Of a stretch of DNA of 64,000 nucleotides, positions 41,327 to 49,627 are shown one piece after another. How positions within the stretch are numbered: the first letter of the stretch is position 1; each line of letters starts with the position of its first letter. Source of the stretch: Streptomyces sp. L-9-10 (GTDB lineage: Bacteria > Actinomycetota > Actinomycetes > Streptomycetales > Streptomycetaceae). Under the pieces are notes generated by a model. The model worked only from the letters and a program-made list of their open reading frames with translations, did no database searches and was not told the origin of the DNA. Location: NCBI RefSeq assembly GCF_004151105.1, contig NZ_PHRF01000172.1, positions 124,001 through 188,000 on the forward strand, given 5' to 3'. The position numbers and the translations under genes are program-made.

Positions 41327-42283
41327 TCAGTCGTCGGTGCGGGTGAGCCGCAGATAGAGGGCGGAGAAGAGGCTGAGCACGATCAGCAGCATCACACTCA
41401 GGGCGCAGGCCCCGCCGAAGTCGTTGTAGAGGAACGCGTACTTGTAGATGAGATAGAGGATCGTGACCGTGGAGTTCTCCGGTCCGCCGCCGGTGATCAC
41501 GAAGGGCTCCGTGAACACCTGCATCGTGGCGATGATCTGGAGCAGCATCAGCATCAGGATGATGAAGCGGGTCTGCGGGACGGTCACATGGCGCACCCGC
41601 TGCCAGATGCTCGCGCCGTCCAGTTCCGCGGCCTCGTACAGCTCCCCCGGGATGCCCTGGAGCGCGGCGAGATAGATCAGGACCGTGCCGCCCATGTTCG
41701 CCCAGGTCGCGACGATGACGAGGGAGAGGAGCGCGGTGTCCGCGCCGTTGGTCCAGTTCGAGGTGGGCAGATGGAGGAAGCGCAGCGCCTCGTTGGCGAG
41801 ACCGGCGCCCGGATCGTAGAACCACTTCCACAGCAGGGCGCTGACCACCGGCGGGATCATCACCGGGAGATAGACGACCACGCGGAAGAACGCCTTCGCG
41901 TGGCGCAGTTCGTTGAGGACGAGCGCCATCACGAACGGGACCGCGAAGCCGATCAGCAGGGCGATCAGGGTGAAGGTGAGGGTGTTGCGCCAGGCCGCCC
42001 CGAACTCGGGGTCCGCGAAGACATGGGTGAAGTTGGCGGTCCCGACCCACTCCGGAGCCGATCCGGGGGTGTACTTCTGGAAGGCGATGACCACCGCGCG
42101 GATCGCCGGGTACCAGGAGAACAGCGCGAAGCAGATGAGGCCGCCGATCAGGAACCCGTAGGCGCGCGCCTGATGGGACAGCTTGCGGCGGAGGGGGCCC
42201 GCGGCGGCGCGGCCCGCCGGGCGCGGCCCCGGGGTGGCGGGCGGCGCGGCGGCGGACCGGTGGGGGGCCTGGGCAGTCTTCAT
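41327..42283 (-). CDS. ABC transporter permease, MalF type
   Basis: This 318-residue CUT1 permease begins with a hydrophilic leader (KTAQAPHRSAAAPPATPG), has six helices and carries the EAA loop EAAELDGASIWQRVRHVTVP. It pairs with the MalG-type permease. The ATG at 42283 is 7 bp from the stop of the binding-protein gene, showing co-transcription. There is nothing unusual about its length. The substrate is inferred from the neighbouring GH13 and GH87 enzymes to be an alpha-glucan oligosaccharide. Confidence 0.93.
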   Translation of the reverse strand: MKTAQAPHRSAAAPPATPGPRPAGRAAAGPLRRKLSHQARAYGFLIGGLICFALFSWYPAIRAVVIAFQKYTPGSAPEWVGTANFTHVFADPEFGAAWRNTLTFTLIALLIGFAVPFVMALVLNELRHAKAFFRVVVYLPVMIPPVVSALLWKWFYDPGAGLANEALRFLHLPTSNWTNGADTALLSLVIVATWANMGGTVLIYLAALQGIPGELYEAAELDGASIWQRVRHVTVPQTRFIILMLMLLQIIATMQVFTEPFVITGGGPENSTVTILYLIYKYAFLYNDFGGACALSVMLLIVLSLFSALYLRLTRTDD

Positions 42284-42290
42284 CGACGCG

Positions 42291-43640
42291 TCAGCCTCGC
42301 GCCAGGATTCCGTCGATCTTGGACTGCGCGTCCTTCAGGAGACCGTCGATGTCGGCGTCCTTCTTGGTGAGGACCGAGGAGACGGCTCCGTCGAGGACCG
42401 AGTAGATCTGCTGGGCCTTCGGCGGCTCCAGCTTCGCGCTGAGCTGCTGGCTGCCGTCCAGGAACGCCTGGTAGTTCTCGACCGGGACGTTGGCGTACTG
42501 CTTCTTCAGCTCCTGGTCCTTGGCGTCCGTGGCGCCGGTCCACAGCCGGGGCTCGGGGAGGCCGACCGGGGCCTTCAGATCGGCGGCGCGCTTCCAGTTG
42601 TTGAGCCCGGAGCCCGGGGCGTTCGTCTGGAACCCCAGCCACTTCAGACCGGCCCTGATCTGCTCGGGGGAGGCCTTCTTGCTGAACATGTAGCCGTCGC
42701 CGCCGATGAGCGTGCCCTTGCCGCCGGGCATCGGGGCGAGCGCGAGGTCCTCGTACTTGCCGCCCTTCTCCTTGACCAGGATCGGCACGTTGTCAGGCGC
42801 GGAGATGTACATGCCGAGCTTGCCCGAGCCCATCATCTGCTGGACGTCGTTGAGGATCAGGAGCTGCTTGGTCCCCATCGAGTTGTCGGTCCAGCGCATG
42901 TCCTTGAGGGTCTGCAGGACGGCCTTGCCCTCGGGGGTGTCGACGCTCCCCTTCTTGCCGTCCGCGGTGACGACGTCGCCGCCCTGCGAGTAGATCTCCG
43001 CGGTGAAGTGCCAGCCGCCCTGGTTCTGCGCGCTGTAGTCGGCGTATCCCACGTAGCCCTTGCCGAGTCCCGCGATCTTCTTGGCGGCGGCACGGACCTC
43101 TTCCCAGGTGGCCGGCGGCTTGGCGGGGTCGAGTCCGGCCTGCTGGAAGAGCTTCTTGTTGTAGAGGAGGCCCATCGAGTAGTTGGTCCGCGGAACGCCG
43201 TAGACCTTGCCGTCGACGGTGTAGACGTCACGCAGCGACTGCTGGATGTCGCTGTAGCCCTTCATGTCCTTCACGTACGAGGTGATGTCCGCCGCCTGGT
43301 TGATGTCGACGACGTGCTTGGCGTCCGTGAAGTAGGTGTAGAAGACGTCCTCCATCTGACCGCCGGCGAGCTTCGCGTCGAAGGTCTTCGGGTCCTGGCA
43401 GGGGAAGGCGTCGCGGCCGACGATGTCGATGTCCGGGTTCGCCTTCTCGAACGTCGTGATGTCGTTCTCGAAGTTCTGCCGGTCGATCTTGGCGCTCTTC
43501 GGCGGCATGCAGTTCACGGTGATACGCGTCTTGCCCCCGGCGGTGTCCTCACTGCCCGAGCCGCACGCGGCCAGACCAGTGAGGGCGAGCGTGGAGGCTA
43601 TGGCTGCGGTGCAGGTGCGGCGGAACCCGGAACGTCTCAT
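42291..43640 (-). CDS. Extracellular sugar-binding lipoprotein of the ABC transporter
   Basis: This 449-residue solute-binding protein begins with a lipoprotein signal (TAAIASTLALTGLAACGSG with the lipobox LAAC), then a CUT1-type binding fold (NPDIDIVGRDAF, PATWEEVRAAAKKIAGLG, LAPMPGGKGTLIGGDGYMFSKK). It captures oligosaccharide outside the membrane for the MalFG-type permeases. The ATG at 43640 (MRRSGFRRT) is the only start that keeps the signal peptide. Its upstream region lies between it and the LacI gene, with a candidate promoter near 43700-43780. Confidence 0.93.
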   Translation of the reverse strand: MRRSGFRRTCTAAIASTLALTGLAACGSGSEDTAGGKTRITVNCMPPKSAKIDRQNFENDITTFEKANPDIDIVGRDAFPCQDPKTFDAKLAGGQMEDVFYTYFTDAKHVVDINQAADITSYVKDMKGYSDIQQSLRDVYTVDGKVYGVPRTNYSMGLLYNKKLFQQAGLDPAKPPATWEEVRAAAKKIAGLGKGYVGYADYSAQNQGGWHFTAEIYSQGGDVVTADGKKGSVDTPEGKAVLQTLKDMRWTDNSMGTKQLLILNDVQQMMGSGKLGMYISAPDNVPILVKEKGGKYEDLALAPMPGGKGTLIGGDGYMFSKKASPEQIRAGLKWLGFQTNAPGSGLNNWKRAADLKAPVGLPEPRLWTGATDAKDQELKKQYANVPVENYQAFLDGSQQLSAKLEPPKAQQIYSVLDGAVSSVLTKKDADIDGLLKDAQSKIDGILARG

Positions 43641-43814
43641 CGGTGGGACCCCTCTTGGGCAGGAGCGTGGGAAACCCACAGCTGCTCGCTGTGTGGCGGC
43701 GCTCACTCAACCACCAACTACGGATGTCCGCAATATGTCGCCCCGATTTCGCAAATACTTGACAGTTGGCGCGCATGTCCGGTCATCTATATGCGGAACG
43801 ACCCCGCAACGCGG

Positions 43815-43847
43815 CGGGCCCCGCACGCTGTTCGCGTGCGGGGCCCG
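43815..43847 (-). terminator. Terminator after the LacI gene
   Basis: A perfect 14-bp stem (43815-43828 with 43834-43847) around a 5-nt loop lies just past the stop at 43868, so the regulator is transcribed separately from the binding-protein operon. Confidence 0.9.
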
Positions 43848-43867
43848 GATCGTGGCGTGTCCGCCTG

Positions 43868-44878
43868 TCAGCCGCGCGGGACCTGCGCCGTCGAACCGCG
43901 TACCACCAGCTCCGGCTCGAACAGCAGCTCACCGGACGGCACCGCGCCGCCCTGGATCTGGGCGCTCAGCATCTCAACGGCCGCCCGCCCCATGGCCTCG
44001 ATGGGCTGCCGGACGGTGGTCAGCGGCGGCTCGGTGCAATTCATGAAAGCGGAGTCGTCGAAGCCGACGACGGACACCTCGCGCGGTACGTCGAGACCGC
44101 GTCGGCGGGCGGCCCGTACGGCACCGAGCGCCAGCGGGTCGCTCGCGCAGATGATGCCCGTGACACCGCGGTCCAGCAGCCGTGTCGCCGCCGCGTGCCC
44201 GCCTTCCAGCGAGAACATGGTCCGCTCGACGTACTCGTCGGGAAGCTTCACCCGGGCGGCCTTCGCCGCCGCCAGCGCCGCGGCGAGCTTGCGCCGGGAG
44301 GGCACATGGTCGGACGGGCCGAGTACGAGCCCGATGTGCTCGTGGCCGAGCGAGGCGAGGTGGCGCCAGGCCTGCTCGACGGCCACGGCGTCGTCGCAGG
44401 AGATACAGGGGAAGTCGAGGTTCTCGATCGGCGCGTTGATCAGGACGACCGGGATCTTGCGCTCGGCGAGCAGCCGGTAGTGGTCGTGCGGGGCGTCCGC
44501 CTGTGCGAACAGCCCGCCGGCGAAGACCACCCCGGAGACCTGCTGCTGAAGCAGCAGTTCCACGTAGTCCGCCTCGGAGACGCCGCCCTTGGTCTGGGTG
44601 CACAGCACCGGCGTCAGGCCTTGCTGGGCCAGCGCCCCGCCGATCACCTCGGCGAACGCCGGGAAGATGGGGTTCTGCAACTCCGGCAGGACCAGACCGA
44701 CGAGCCGGGCGCGCTCGCCCCGCAGCTGTGTCGGCCGCTCGTAGCCCAGGACGTCGAGCGCGGTCAGCACCGACTGGCGCGTGGCCTGTGAGACCCCCGG
44801 CTTGCCATTGAGCACCCGGCTGACCGTGGCCTCGCTGACCCCAACCTTCTTCGCCACCTGAGCAAGTCGTCGCGTCAT
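43868..44878 (-). CDS. LacI-family transcriptional regulator
   Basis: This 336-residue regulator begins MTRRLAQVAKKVGVSEATVS, whose helix-turn-helix (residues about 5-25) and hinge RVLNGKPGV are typical of the family. A periplasmic-binding-like effector domain follows. It very probably represses the adjacent sugar cluster in the absence of its inducer. The ATG at 44878 is the only one that begins with the conserved HTH. Its leader contains repeated CTTGC boxes, listed separately. Confidence 0.93.
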   Translation of the reverse strand: MTRRLAQVAKKVGVSEATVSRVLNGKPGVSQATRQSVLTALDVLGYERPTQLRGERARLVGLVLPELQNPIFPAFAEVIGGALAQQGLTPVLCTQTKGGVSEADYVELLLQQQVSGVVFAGGLFAQADAPHDHYRLLAERKIPVVLINAPIENLDFPCISCDDAVAVEQAWRHLASLGHEHIGLVLGPSDHVPSRRKLAAALAAAKAARVKLPDEYVERTMFSLEGGHAAATRLLDRGVTGIICASDPLALGAVRAARRRGLDVPREVSVVGFDDSAFMNCTEPPLTTVRQPIEAMGRAAVEMLSAQIQGGAVPSGELLFEPELVVRGSTAQVPRG

Positions 44879-44879
44879 A

Positions 44880-44919
44880 CACGCAAGACTATCGCAAGGC
44901 ATGCAAGCTACTTGCTTGA
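44880..44919. promoter_or_regulatory. CTTGC-box region before the LacI gene
   Basis: The leader holds the palindrome GCAAGCTACTTGC (44903-44915) and, on the minus strand, repeated CTTGC boxes within 40 bp. The CACGCAAG at 44880-44887 also occurs in the larger inverted repeat at 49558-49582. CTTGC-type repeats are known for Streptomyces MalR-type regulators. Binding by the LacI product to its own promoter is inferred. Confidence 0.5.
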
Positions 44920-44954
44920 GAGCGTAATTCGAGCGTAAAGGCGCCGGTAAGCGA

Positions 44955-44984
44955 GGTGCCGGCCGGAAGCGACCGGCCGGCACC
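44955..44984 (-). terminator. Terminator after the GH87 gene
   Basis: A perfect 12-bp GC stem (44955-44966 with 44973-44984) around a 6-nt loop lies 34 bp past the GH87 stop at 45018. Confidence 0.85.
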
Positions 44985-45017
44985 ACACTACGGCCCGCCA
45001 GGGGCCCGCGCCCCCTC

Positions 45018-48000
45018 CTACGGGTTGATGTGGATCTTGAAGTTGGGCGTGGTGTTCTTCACGTCCAGGGCGTTGTTGCTGAGCGTCAGACCGTTGAAGG
45101 TCACCTCACCGACGGCCGGTCCCTGACCCGCCTCCGGCAGCTCGTTGGCCCACAGTCCGAAACCGGACTTGGCGTCGAACGCGTCACCGCTCTTGCGCGC
45201 CCCCGTGATCGAGATGTCGCTGAGGATGGTGTCCTTGATCGGGAACTGCGGCTGACCGCCCACGTAGTTGGTCTGGAACATGATGCCGCTGTAGGTCGGA
45301 TCGACGATGTCGACGTTGTTGATCCGGATCCCCTGGAACACCTTGGACGCCGAGAACAGCCAGATCCCGGGGAAGGTCTGCGCTCCCCAGAAGTGGCCGC
45401 CGGCCCGGACGATCGACACGTTCTCGATCGTCGTCGGATCGGTCCCGAAGCCGTTCATCGGGTAACCGAAGTCCAGCGAGCTGACCGTGATGCCCGAGTA
45501 CACGAGCGTGTCCGCGATATGGATGTTGCGGAAGGTGTTGTTGAAGCCGCCGTACACGGCCACACCCGCCGCCCGCCAGGTGAGGGTCGAGGTCAGGTTC
45601 TCGTAGAGGTTGTTCTTCATGTCCGCGCCTCCGGCGTCGATCGCCGAGAAGAGCGCGAAGCTGTCGTCGCCCGTGGCCCGCGCGTCGTTGTTGACGACGT
45701 GGTTGTCCGTGCTGCCGTTGGTCATGTTGATGCCGTCGGCGAACATGTTGCGGATCCGGGAGTTCTTGATCGTGATGCTGTCCGTGTTGGCGCCCCAGTA
45801 GAGGCAGACCATGTGCTCGTTCCAGATGTTGTCGATCACGATGTCGGAGACATTCGAGAAGTCGAACACCTTGCCGGGACCGTCGATACGCGAGGTGTAG
45901 TTGCCGAAGTACGCGAAGCCGGTGAAGGACGAGCCCTTCGCCGCGGCCTCCGCGCGGAAGCCGATATCGGTGTTGTCCTGCGTCGCCGGGGCGTGGAACT
46001 TGGTGTACCAGGGACCGGCGCCGACGACCTTGACCGGCTTCCCGTACACCTGGAACTTGCTGGACGTCTGGTAGTCACCGGGCGGCAGATAGACACCGAC
46101 CAGCTTCCCCGTGGTGTCCATCCGGACCCGGTCCAGGGCGTTCTGCACGTCCTGGTGGGTGAATCCGGCCGGAACCGTGTACGTGGCCGGGTCCGGGTTG
46201 GCGATCTGCGCGACCTGCTCCAGGTTGATGAAGTCGATCGCGTAGGTGGTGGTGTTGGCCGCGTCCTTCTGGAGCTTGATCTTGCTGCCCGCAGGGACGG
46301 TCTTGCCCAGCATGATGTTCGCCTCGTCGTAGATGTGCCGGGGCGCACCGGAGCCGGGCGAGTTGCCGGGGCCGGCCTCCGCTCCGTACAGCCACGCGTA
46401 CTTGGAGGTGAGGTCGATCGCCTTGAGGAAGGTGCCGTCGACATAGACGTTCAGGGTGGAGTTGATGCCACCGCCGCCCGCCGCGTCCGGGATCGAGAAC
46501 CGCGTGACCAGCGTGTTCGTGCTGGCCCTGGTGGTGAACTCGACGTAGTTGCCGGTGTTGTTGAGCGTGACGGCCTTACGGCCGGACGCCTCGCCCGCGA
46601 CATCGCCGACGGTCCTGTTCGGGCCGACGACCTGTGCGCCGCCGCCCGCCGTGCCGTCCTCCGCCTCGTACATGTCGTACGGCATGTTGGCGCCGCGCCC
46701 GACGAACAGCGGCTGTGTGCTGGTGTTGTTCGCGCGCTTCACCGGCAGTTCGTTGGCGTCGTCGGCGAGGACCACCTTCACGCTGTACGAGCCGTTGGCG
46801 GCCGCCCAGGTGCCCAGGCCCACCGGCGGGGTGGTCGCCCCGGCGGCGATGGTGCCGTTGTGCGCGCCGGTCAGGGTCTTGACCGTGGCTCCCTTGGAGT
46901 CGAGCAGGGAGAGCGTGATGCCGTGGGCGCCGGCCGCGGAGGCCACCGTGCCCTGGTTCCTGAGCGCCACCGAGAAGGTGACGGTGTCCCCGGCCGAGGG
47001 CGAGGACGGTGAGGTGGAGACGGTCGCGGCGACCAGGTCCGAGCTGGAGACCGGCTTCACCACAAGCGCGCTGGGGCTGGTGTAGGAGTTGTTGGTCTCG
47101 TTCTGCTCGATGACCGTGTTGGCCGGGTCCGCGACCGCGCCGAGCTGGTACGAACCGGCGTCACGCGGGCCGATGTCCGCCGTGACGGTGGCCGAGGCCC
47201 CGGCCGCCAGGGCGCCCACCGCGGCGGTCGCGGCCTTGCTGCCGCCGAGCTGGAACTCGACCGTGCTGGCCGGTGCGGCGACCGCCCCGGCGTTGCGTAC
47301 GGTCGCGGACAGGGTGATCGGGTCCGACTCGACCGGCGCGGTGGGGGCCGCGCTGACCGCCGTGACCTGGAGGTCGGGGTTGGGCGCCGGGTCACCGAGC
47401 ACCTGGAACTCCGCCACCTGTCCCGCGCCCGAGCCGGTGTTGGAGGTGAACCTCAGCTGGACGTCGGCGACGCGCGCGCTGACCGGGATGGTCACCGCGT
47501 TCCCGTTCGCCGGGCTGAACGCGTAGTCCTTGGCGGCCACCAGGCTGGTGAGACCCGAAGCGCTCTGCTCACGCCCCAGTACCTGGATGTTCTGGGTCCG
47601 CGCGCCCCAGCTGCTGTCCGGGTTGAGCTTGACGACAACGCTCTGGGTGTCGGCGTTGGAGCCCAGTTTCACGGTGAGGGTGTTGGGGTAGCTGCCGCCC
47701 GCGCCCTCCCAGTAGGTGGTGACGCTGTTGTCGTTGGCGTTCTCCGCGACGAACGTGTGGATCACCGAGGACGCGGAGATCGGCTTGCCGACGGCGAGGT
47801 TCGACGCGGAGCCGCTGCTGCCGTTCCTGGTGACCGTGTTGCTGTTGCCGGAACGGTTGCCCGCCGCGTCCTTGGCCCGTACGTAGTACGAGACGGTCGT
47901 ACCGGCGGGCTGGGTGTCCGTGTACGTGGTGGCGTCGCCGGCCACGGTCTGGCGCAGCACGTTGTTGGCGTAGATCTCGTACCCCGTCACGCCCCTGTTG

Positions 48001-49307
48001 TCCGTCGAGGCGCCCCAGGTCAGCTTGATCTGACCGGAGGACGGCTCGGTGAAGGCGAGGTTGGCGGGGGCGGTGGGCGCCTGGGTGTCACCGCTGTCGC
48101 CCTGGCGGGTGACGGTGTTGCTGTTGCCCGAGACGTTTCCGGCCGCGTCCTTGGCCCGTACGTAGTACGAGACGGTCGTACCGGCGGGCTGGGTGTCGGT
48201 GAACGTCGTGACATTGCCGGCGACGCTGGTGCGCAGCTCGTTGTCGGCGTAGATGTCGTAGCCGGTCACGCCCGTGTTGTCGGTGGACGCGTTCCAGGTC
48301 AGCTTGATCTGGCCGGTGGCCGGCTCGGTGTAGGCGAGCCCGCTGGGTGCGCTGGGCGCCTGCGTGTCACCCGTCTCGGGGCCGTAGACCTCCAGCTCGG
48401 AGAGCTGACCGCCGGGCTGGCCGGTGTTGGCCGTGATCAGCACCCGGACATAGCGGGTGGTGACGGCGTCGAAGGGGATCGTCACCGCCTGTCCGCCCGC
48501 GGCGTCGAAGGTGTACGCCTTGGACGCGGTCAGATCCGTGAAGGCGGAGTTGTTCTCGCTCCCCTGGATCTTCAGCGTCTGGCTCCTGGCTCCCCAGCCG
48601 TCCGGCAGCCTCAGCACCACCTGGTTGACGCGGACCGAGGAACCGAGGTCGGCCTGGATCCACTGCGGGAAGGCGTTGTTCCTGCTCTCCCAGTAGCTGG
48701 CCTTGTTGCCGTCATTGGCGTTGCCGGGGCCGTAGACCTCGGTGAAGCTGCTCGCCGTGAGCGTCCTGCCGAGGGCGAGGTTCACCGACGCCGCGGCGGC
48801 CGCGTGCACCTCCAGCTCGGCGAGCTGGGCCTTCTTCCCCGCCGTGTTGCCCGTGATGTTCGCCCGTACGAAGCGGGCCTTGGTGGCCGGGAAGGACACG
48901 GTGACCTTGTTGCCCGCGCCCTTGCTGAAGGTGTACGTGGCGGAGGACTTCAGCGTCGCGAAGCTGGTGCCGTCCGCGCTCCCCTGGAGGGAGAGCGTCT
49001 GCTTACGGGACTCCCACCCTGCGGGGAGCTTCAGCACCACCTGGTCGACGCGCTTGCTCGATCCCAGGTCCGACTGCACCCACTGGGGGAACTTCTTGCC
49101 GTCGCCCTCCCAGTACGTGGACTGATCCCCGTCCGTCACGTTCCGGGCGGTCCCGTCGCCCGACGTCGTGCTCGCGGCCGCGGTCCGCCCCGCGGCGATG
49201 TTGGGACCGTCGGCCGCCATCGCGGTCATCGACGGCCAGCCGATCATCAACAGACTGGTGGCTATGGCGGCGGAGAGGACCCGCCATCTCCGGCGTAGCG
49301 ATCTCAT
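45018..49307 (-). CDS. Secreted GH87 alpha-1,3-glucanase (mycodextranase-like), multidomain
   Basis: The 1429-residue product starts with a signal peptide (cleavage after AMA, about residue 31). Modules then follow: two discoidin-like domains (35-168, 175-308), two fibronectin type III domains (312-400, 407-493), a third discoidin-like module (500-640), two CARDB-type segments (643-865) and a CBM35/6-like module with MYEAEDG near residue 880. The C-terminal right-handed beta-helix (about 1040-1429) carries Asp1191 (FADGIN) and Asp1214/Asp1215 (TGDDSF). These have the same 23- and 24-residue spacing as the catalytic Asp1045, Asp1068 and Asp1069 that I recall for Paenibacillus GH87 Agl-FH1. It should cut alpha-1,3-linked glucans outside the cell. 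Confidence 0.88.
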   Translation of the reverse strand: MRSLRRRWRVLSAAIATSLLMIGWPSMTAMAADGPNIAAGRTAAASTTSGDGTARNVTDGDQSTYWEGDGKKFPQWVQSDLGSSKRVDQVVLKLPAGWESRKQTLSLQGSADGTSFATLKSSATYTFSKGAGNKVTVSFPATKARFVRANITGNTAGKKAQLAELEVHAAAAASVNLALGRTLTASSFTEVYGPGNANDGNKASYWESRNNAFPQWIQADLGSSVRVNQVVLRLPDGWGARSQTLKIQGSENNSAFTDLTASKAYTFDAAGGQAVTIPFDAVTTRYVRVLITANTGQPGGQLSELEVYGPETGDTQAPSAPSGLAYTEPATGQIKLTWNASTDNTGVTGYDIYADNELRTSVAGNVTTFTDTQPAGTTVSYYVRAKDAAGNVSGNSNTVTRQGDSGDTQAPTAPANLAFTEPSSGQIKLTWGASTDNRGVTGYEIYANNVLRQTVAGDATTYTDTQPAGTTVSYYVRAKDAAGNRSGNSNTVTRNGSSGSASNLAVGKPISASSVIHTFVAENANDNSVTTYWEGAGGSYPNTLTVKLGSNADTQSVVVKLNPDSSWGARTQNIQVLGREQSASGLTSLVAAKDYAFSPANGNAVTIPVSARVADVQLRFTSNTGSGAGQVAEFQVLGDPAPNPDLQVTAVSAAPTAPVESDPITLSATVRNAGAVAAPASTVEFQLGGSKAATAAVGALAAGASATVTADIGPRDAGSYQLGAVADPANTVIEQNETNNSYTSPSALVVKPVSSSDLVAATVSTSPSSPSAGDTVTFSVALRNQGTVASAAGAHGITLSLLDSKGATVKTLTGAHNGTIAAGATTPPVGLGTWAAANGSYSVKVVLADDANELPVKRANNTSTQPLFVGRGANMPYDMYEAEDGTAGGGAQVVGPNRTVGDVAGEASGRKAVTLNNTGNYVEFTTRASTNTLVTRFSIPDAAGGGGINSTLNVYVDGTFLKAIDLTSKYAWLYGAEAGPGNSPGSGAPRHIYDEANIMLGKTVPAGSKIKLQKDAANTTTYAIDFINLEQVAQIANPDPATYTVPAGFTHQDVQNALDRVRMDTTGKLVGVYLPPGDYQTSSKFQVYGKPVKVVGAGPWYTKFHAPATQDNTDIGFRAEAAAKGSSFTGFAYFGNYTSRIDGPGKVFDFSNVSDIVIDNIWNEHMVCLYWGANTDSITIKNSRIRNMFADGINMTNGSTDNHVVNNDARATGDDSFALFSAIDAGGADMKNNLYENLTSTLTWRAAGVAVYGGFNNTFRNIHIADTLVYSGITVSSLDFGYPMNGFGTDPTTIENVSIVRAGGHFWGAQTFPGIWLFSASKVFQGIRINNVDIVDPTYSGIMFQTNYVGGQPQFPIKDTILSDISITGARKSGDAFDAKSGFGLWANELPEAGQGPAVGEVTFNGLTLSNNALDVKNTTPNFKIHINP
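47863..48197. repeat. 56-bp identical segments in the two FN3-encoding repeats
   Basis: A 56-bp stretch at 47863-47918 is identical to 48142-48197. The period is 279 bp, exactly one 93-codon FN3 domain. The two FN3 units are therefore recent duplicates and could recombine. Confidence 0.9.
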
Positions 49308-49627
49308 GGATCCCCGATCTTCGGCCTCGGCGCGGGGGCGACGAGGGCGCGGCTCTGGCTGCGTACCTGTAGGACAGGCATTTCTGCATTGCTGAACAGA
49401 GTCTTTTGCGTTTTGCGGTCAGAGAGTTGCAGAGAAATGCGAGTGCGTCCACCGCTCGGACAGAACGAAATCACCAGGATCCCCACCCGAGTTGGCGGTC
49501 AGCGCGCCCCACTTGCTCGTTTCCGGCCGCTCAGCAGGGAAGCGTAAGCGCGCCGCAAATCACGCAAGCCATTTGCGTGATTGTGGAAGTTTCGAAAAGG
49601 GCGCCCGGCCCTCTACCGTTCGTACAT
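49308..49627. other. Divergent region between GH87 gene and CitA-type kinase
   Basis: These 320 bp contain the promoters of the GH87 gene (minus) and of the kinase (plus). The most distinctive element is the 25-bp inverted repeat at 49558-49582. Near 49403-49420 the sequence TTTTGCGTTTTGCGG resembles the TTGCG half-sites of that repeat. No further gene is seen. Confidence 0.6.
49558..49582. promoter_or_regulatory. 10-bp inverted repeat AATCACGCAA-N5-TTGCGTGATT
   Basis: A perfect 10-bp inverted repeat with 5-nt spacer lies 46 bp before the kinase ATG and 251 bp before the GH87 start. A nested second repeat, CGCAAAT/ATTTGCG, spans 49554-49577. It is a strong candidate operator. Either the LacI product (shared CACGCAAG) or the CitB-type regulator could bind it. 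Confidence 0.65.
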
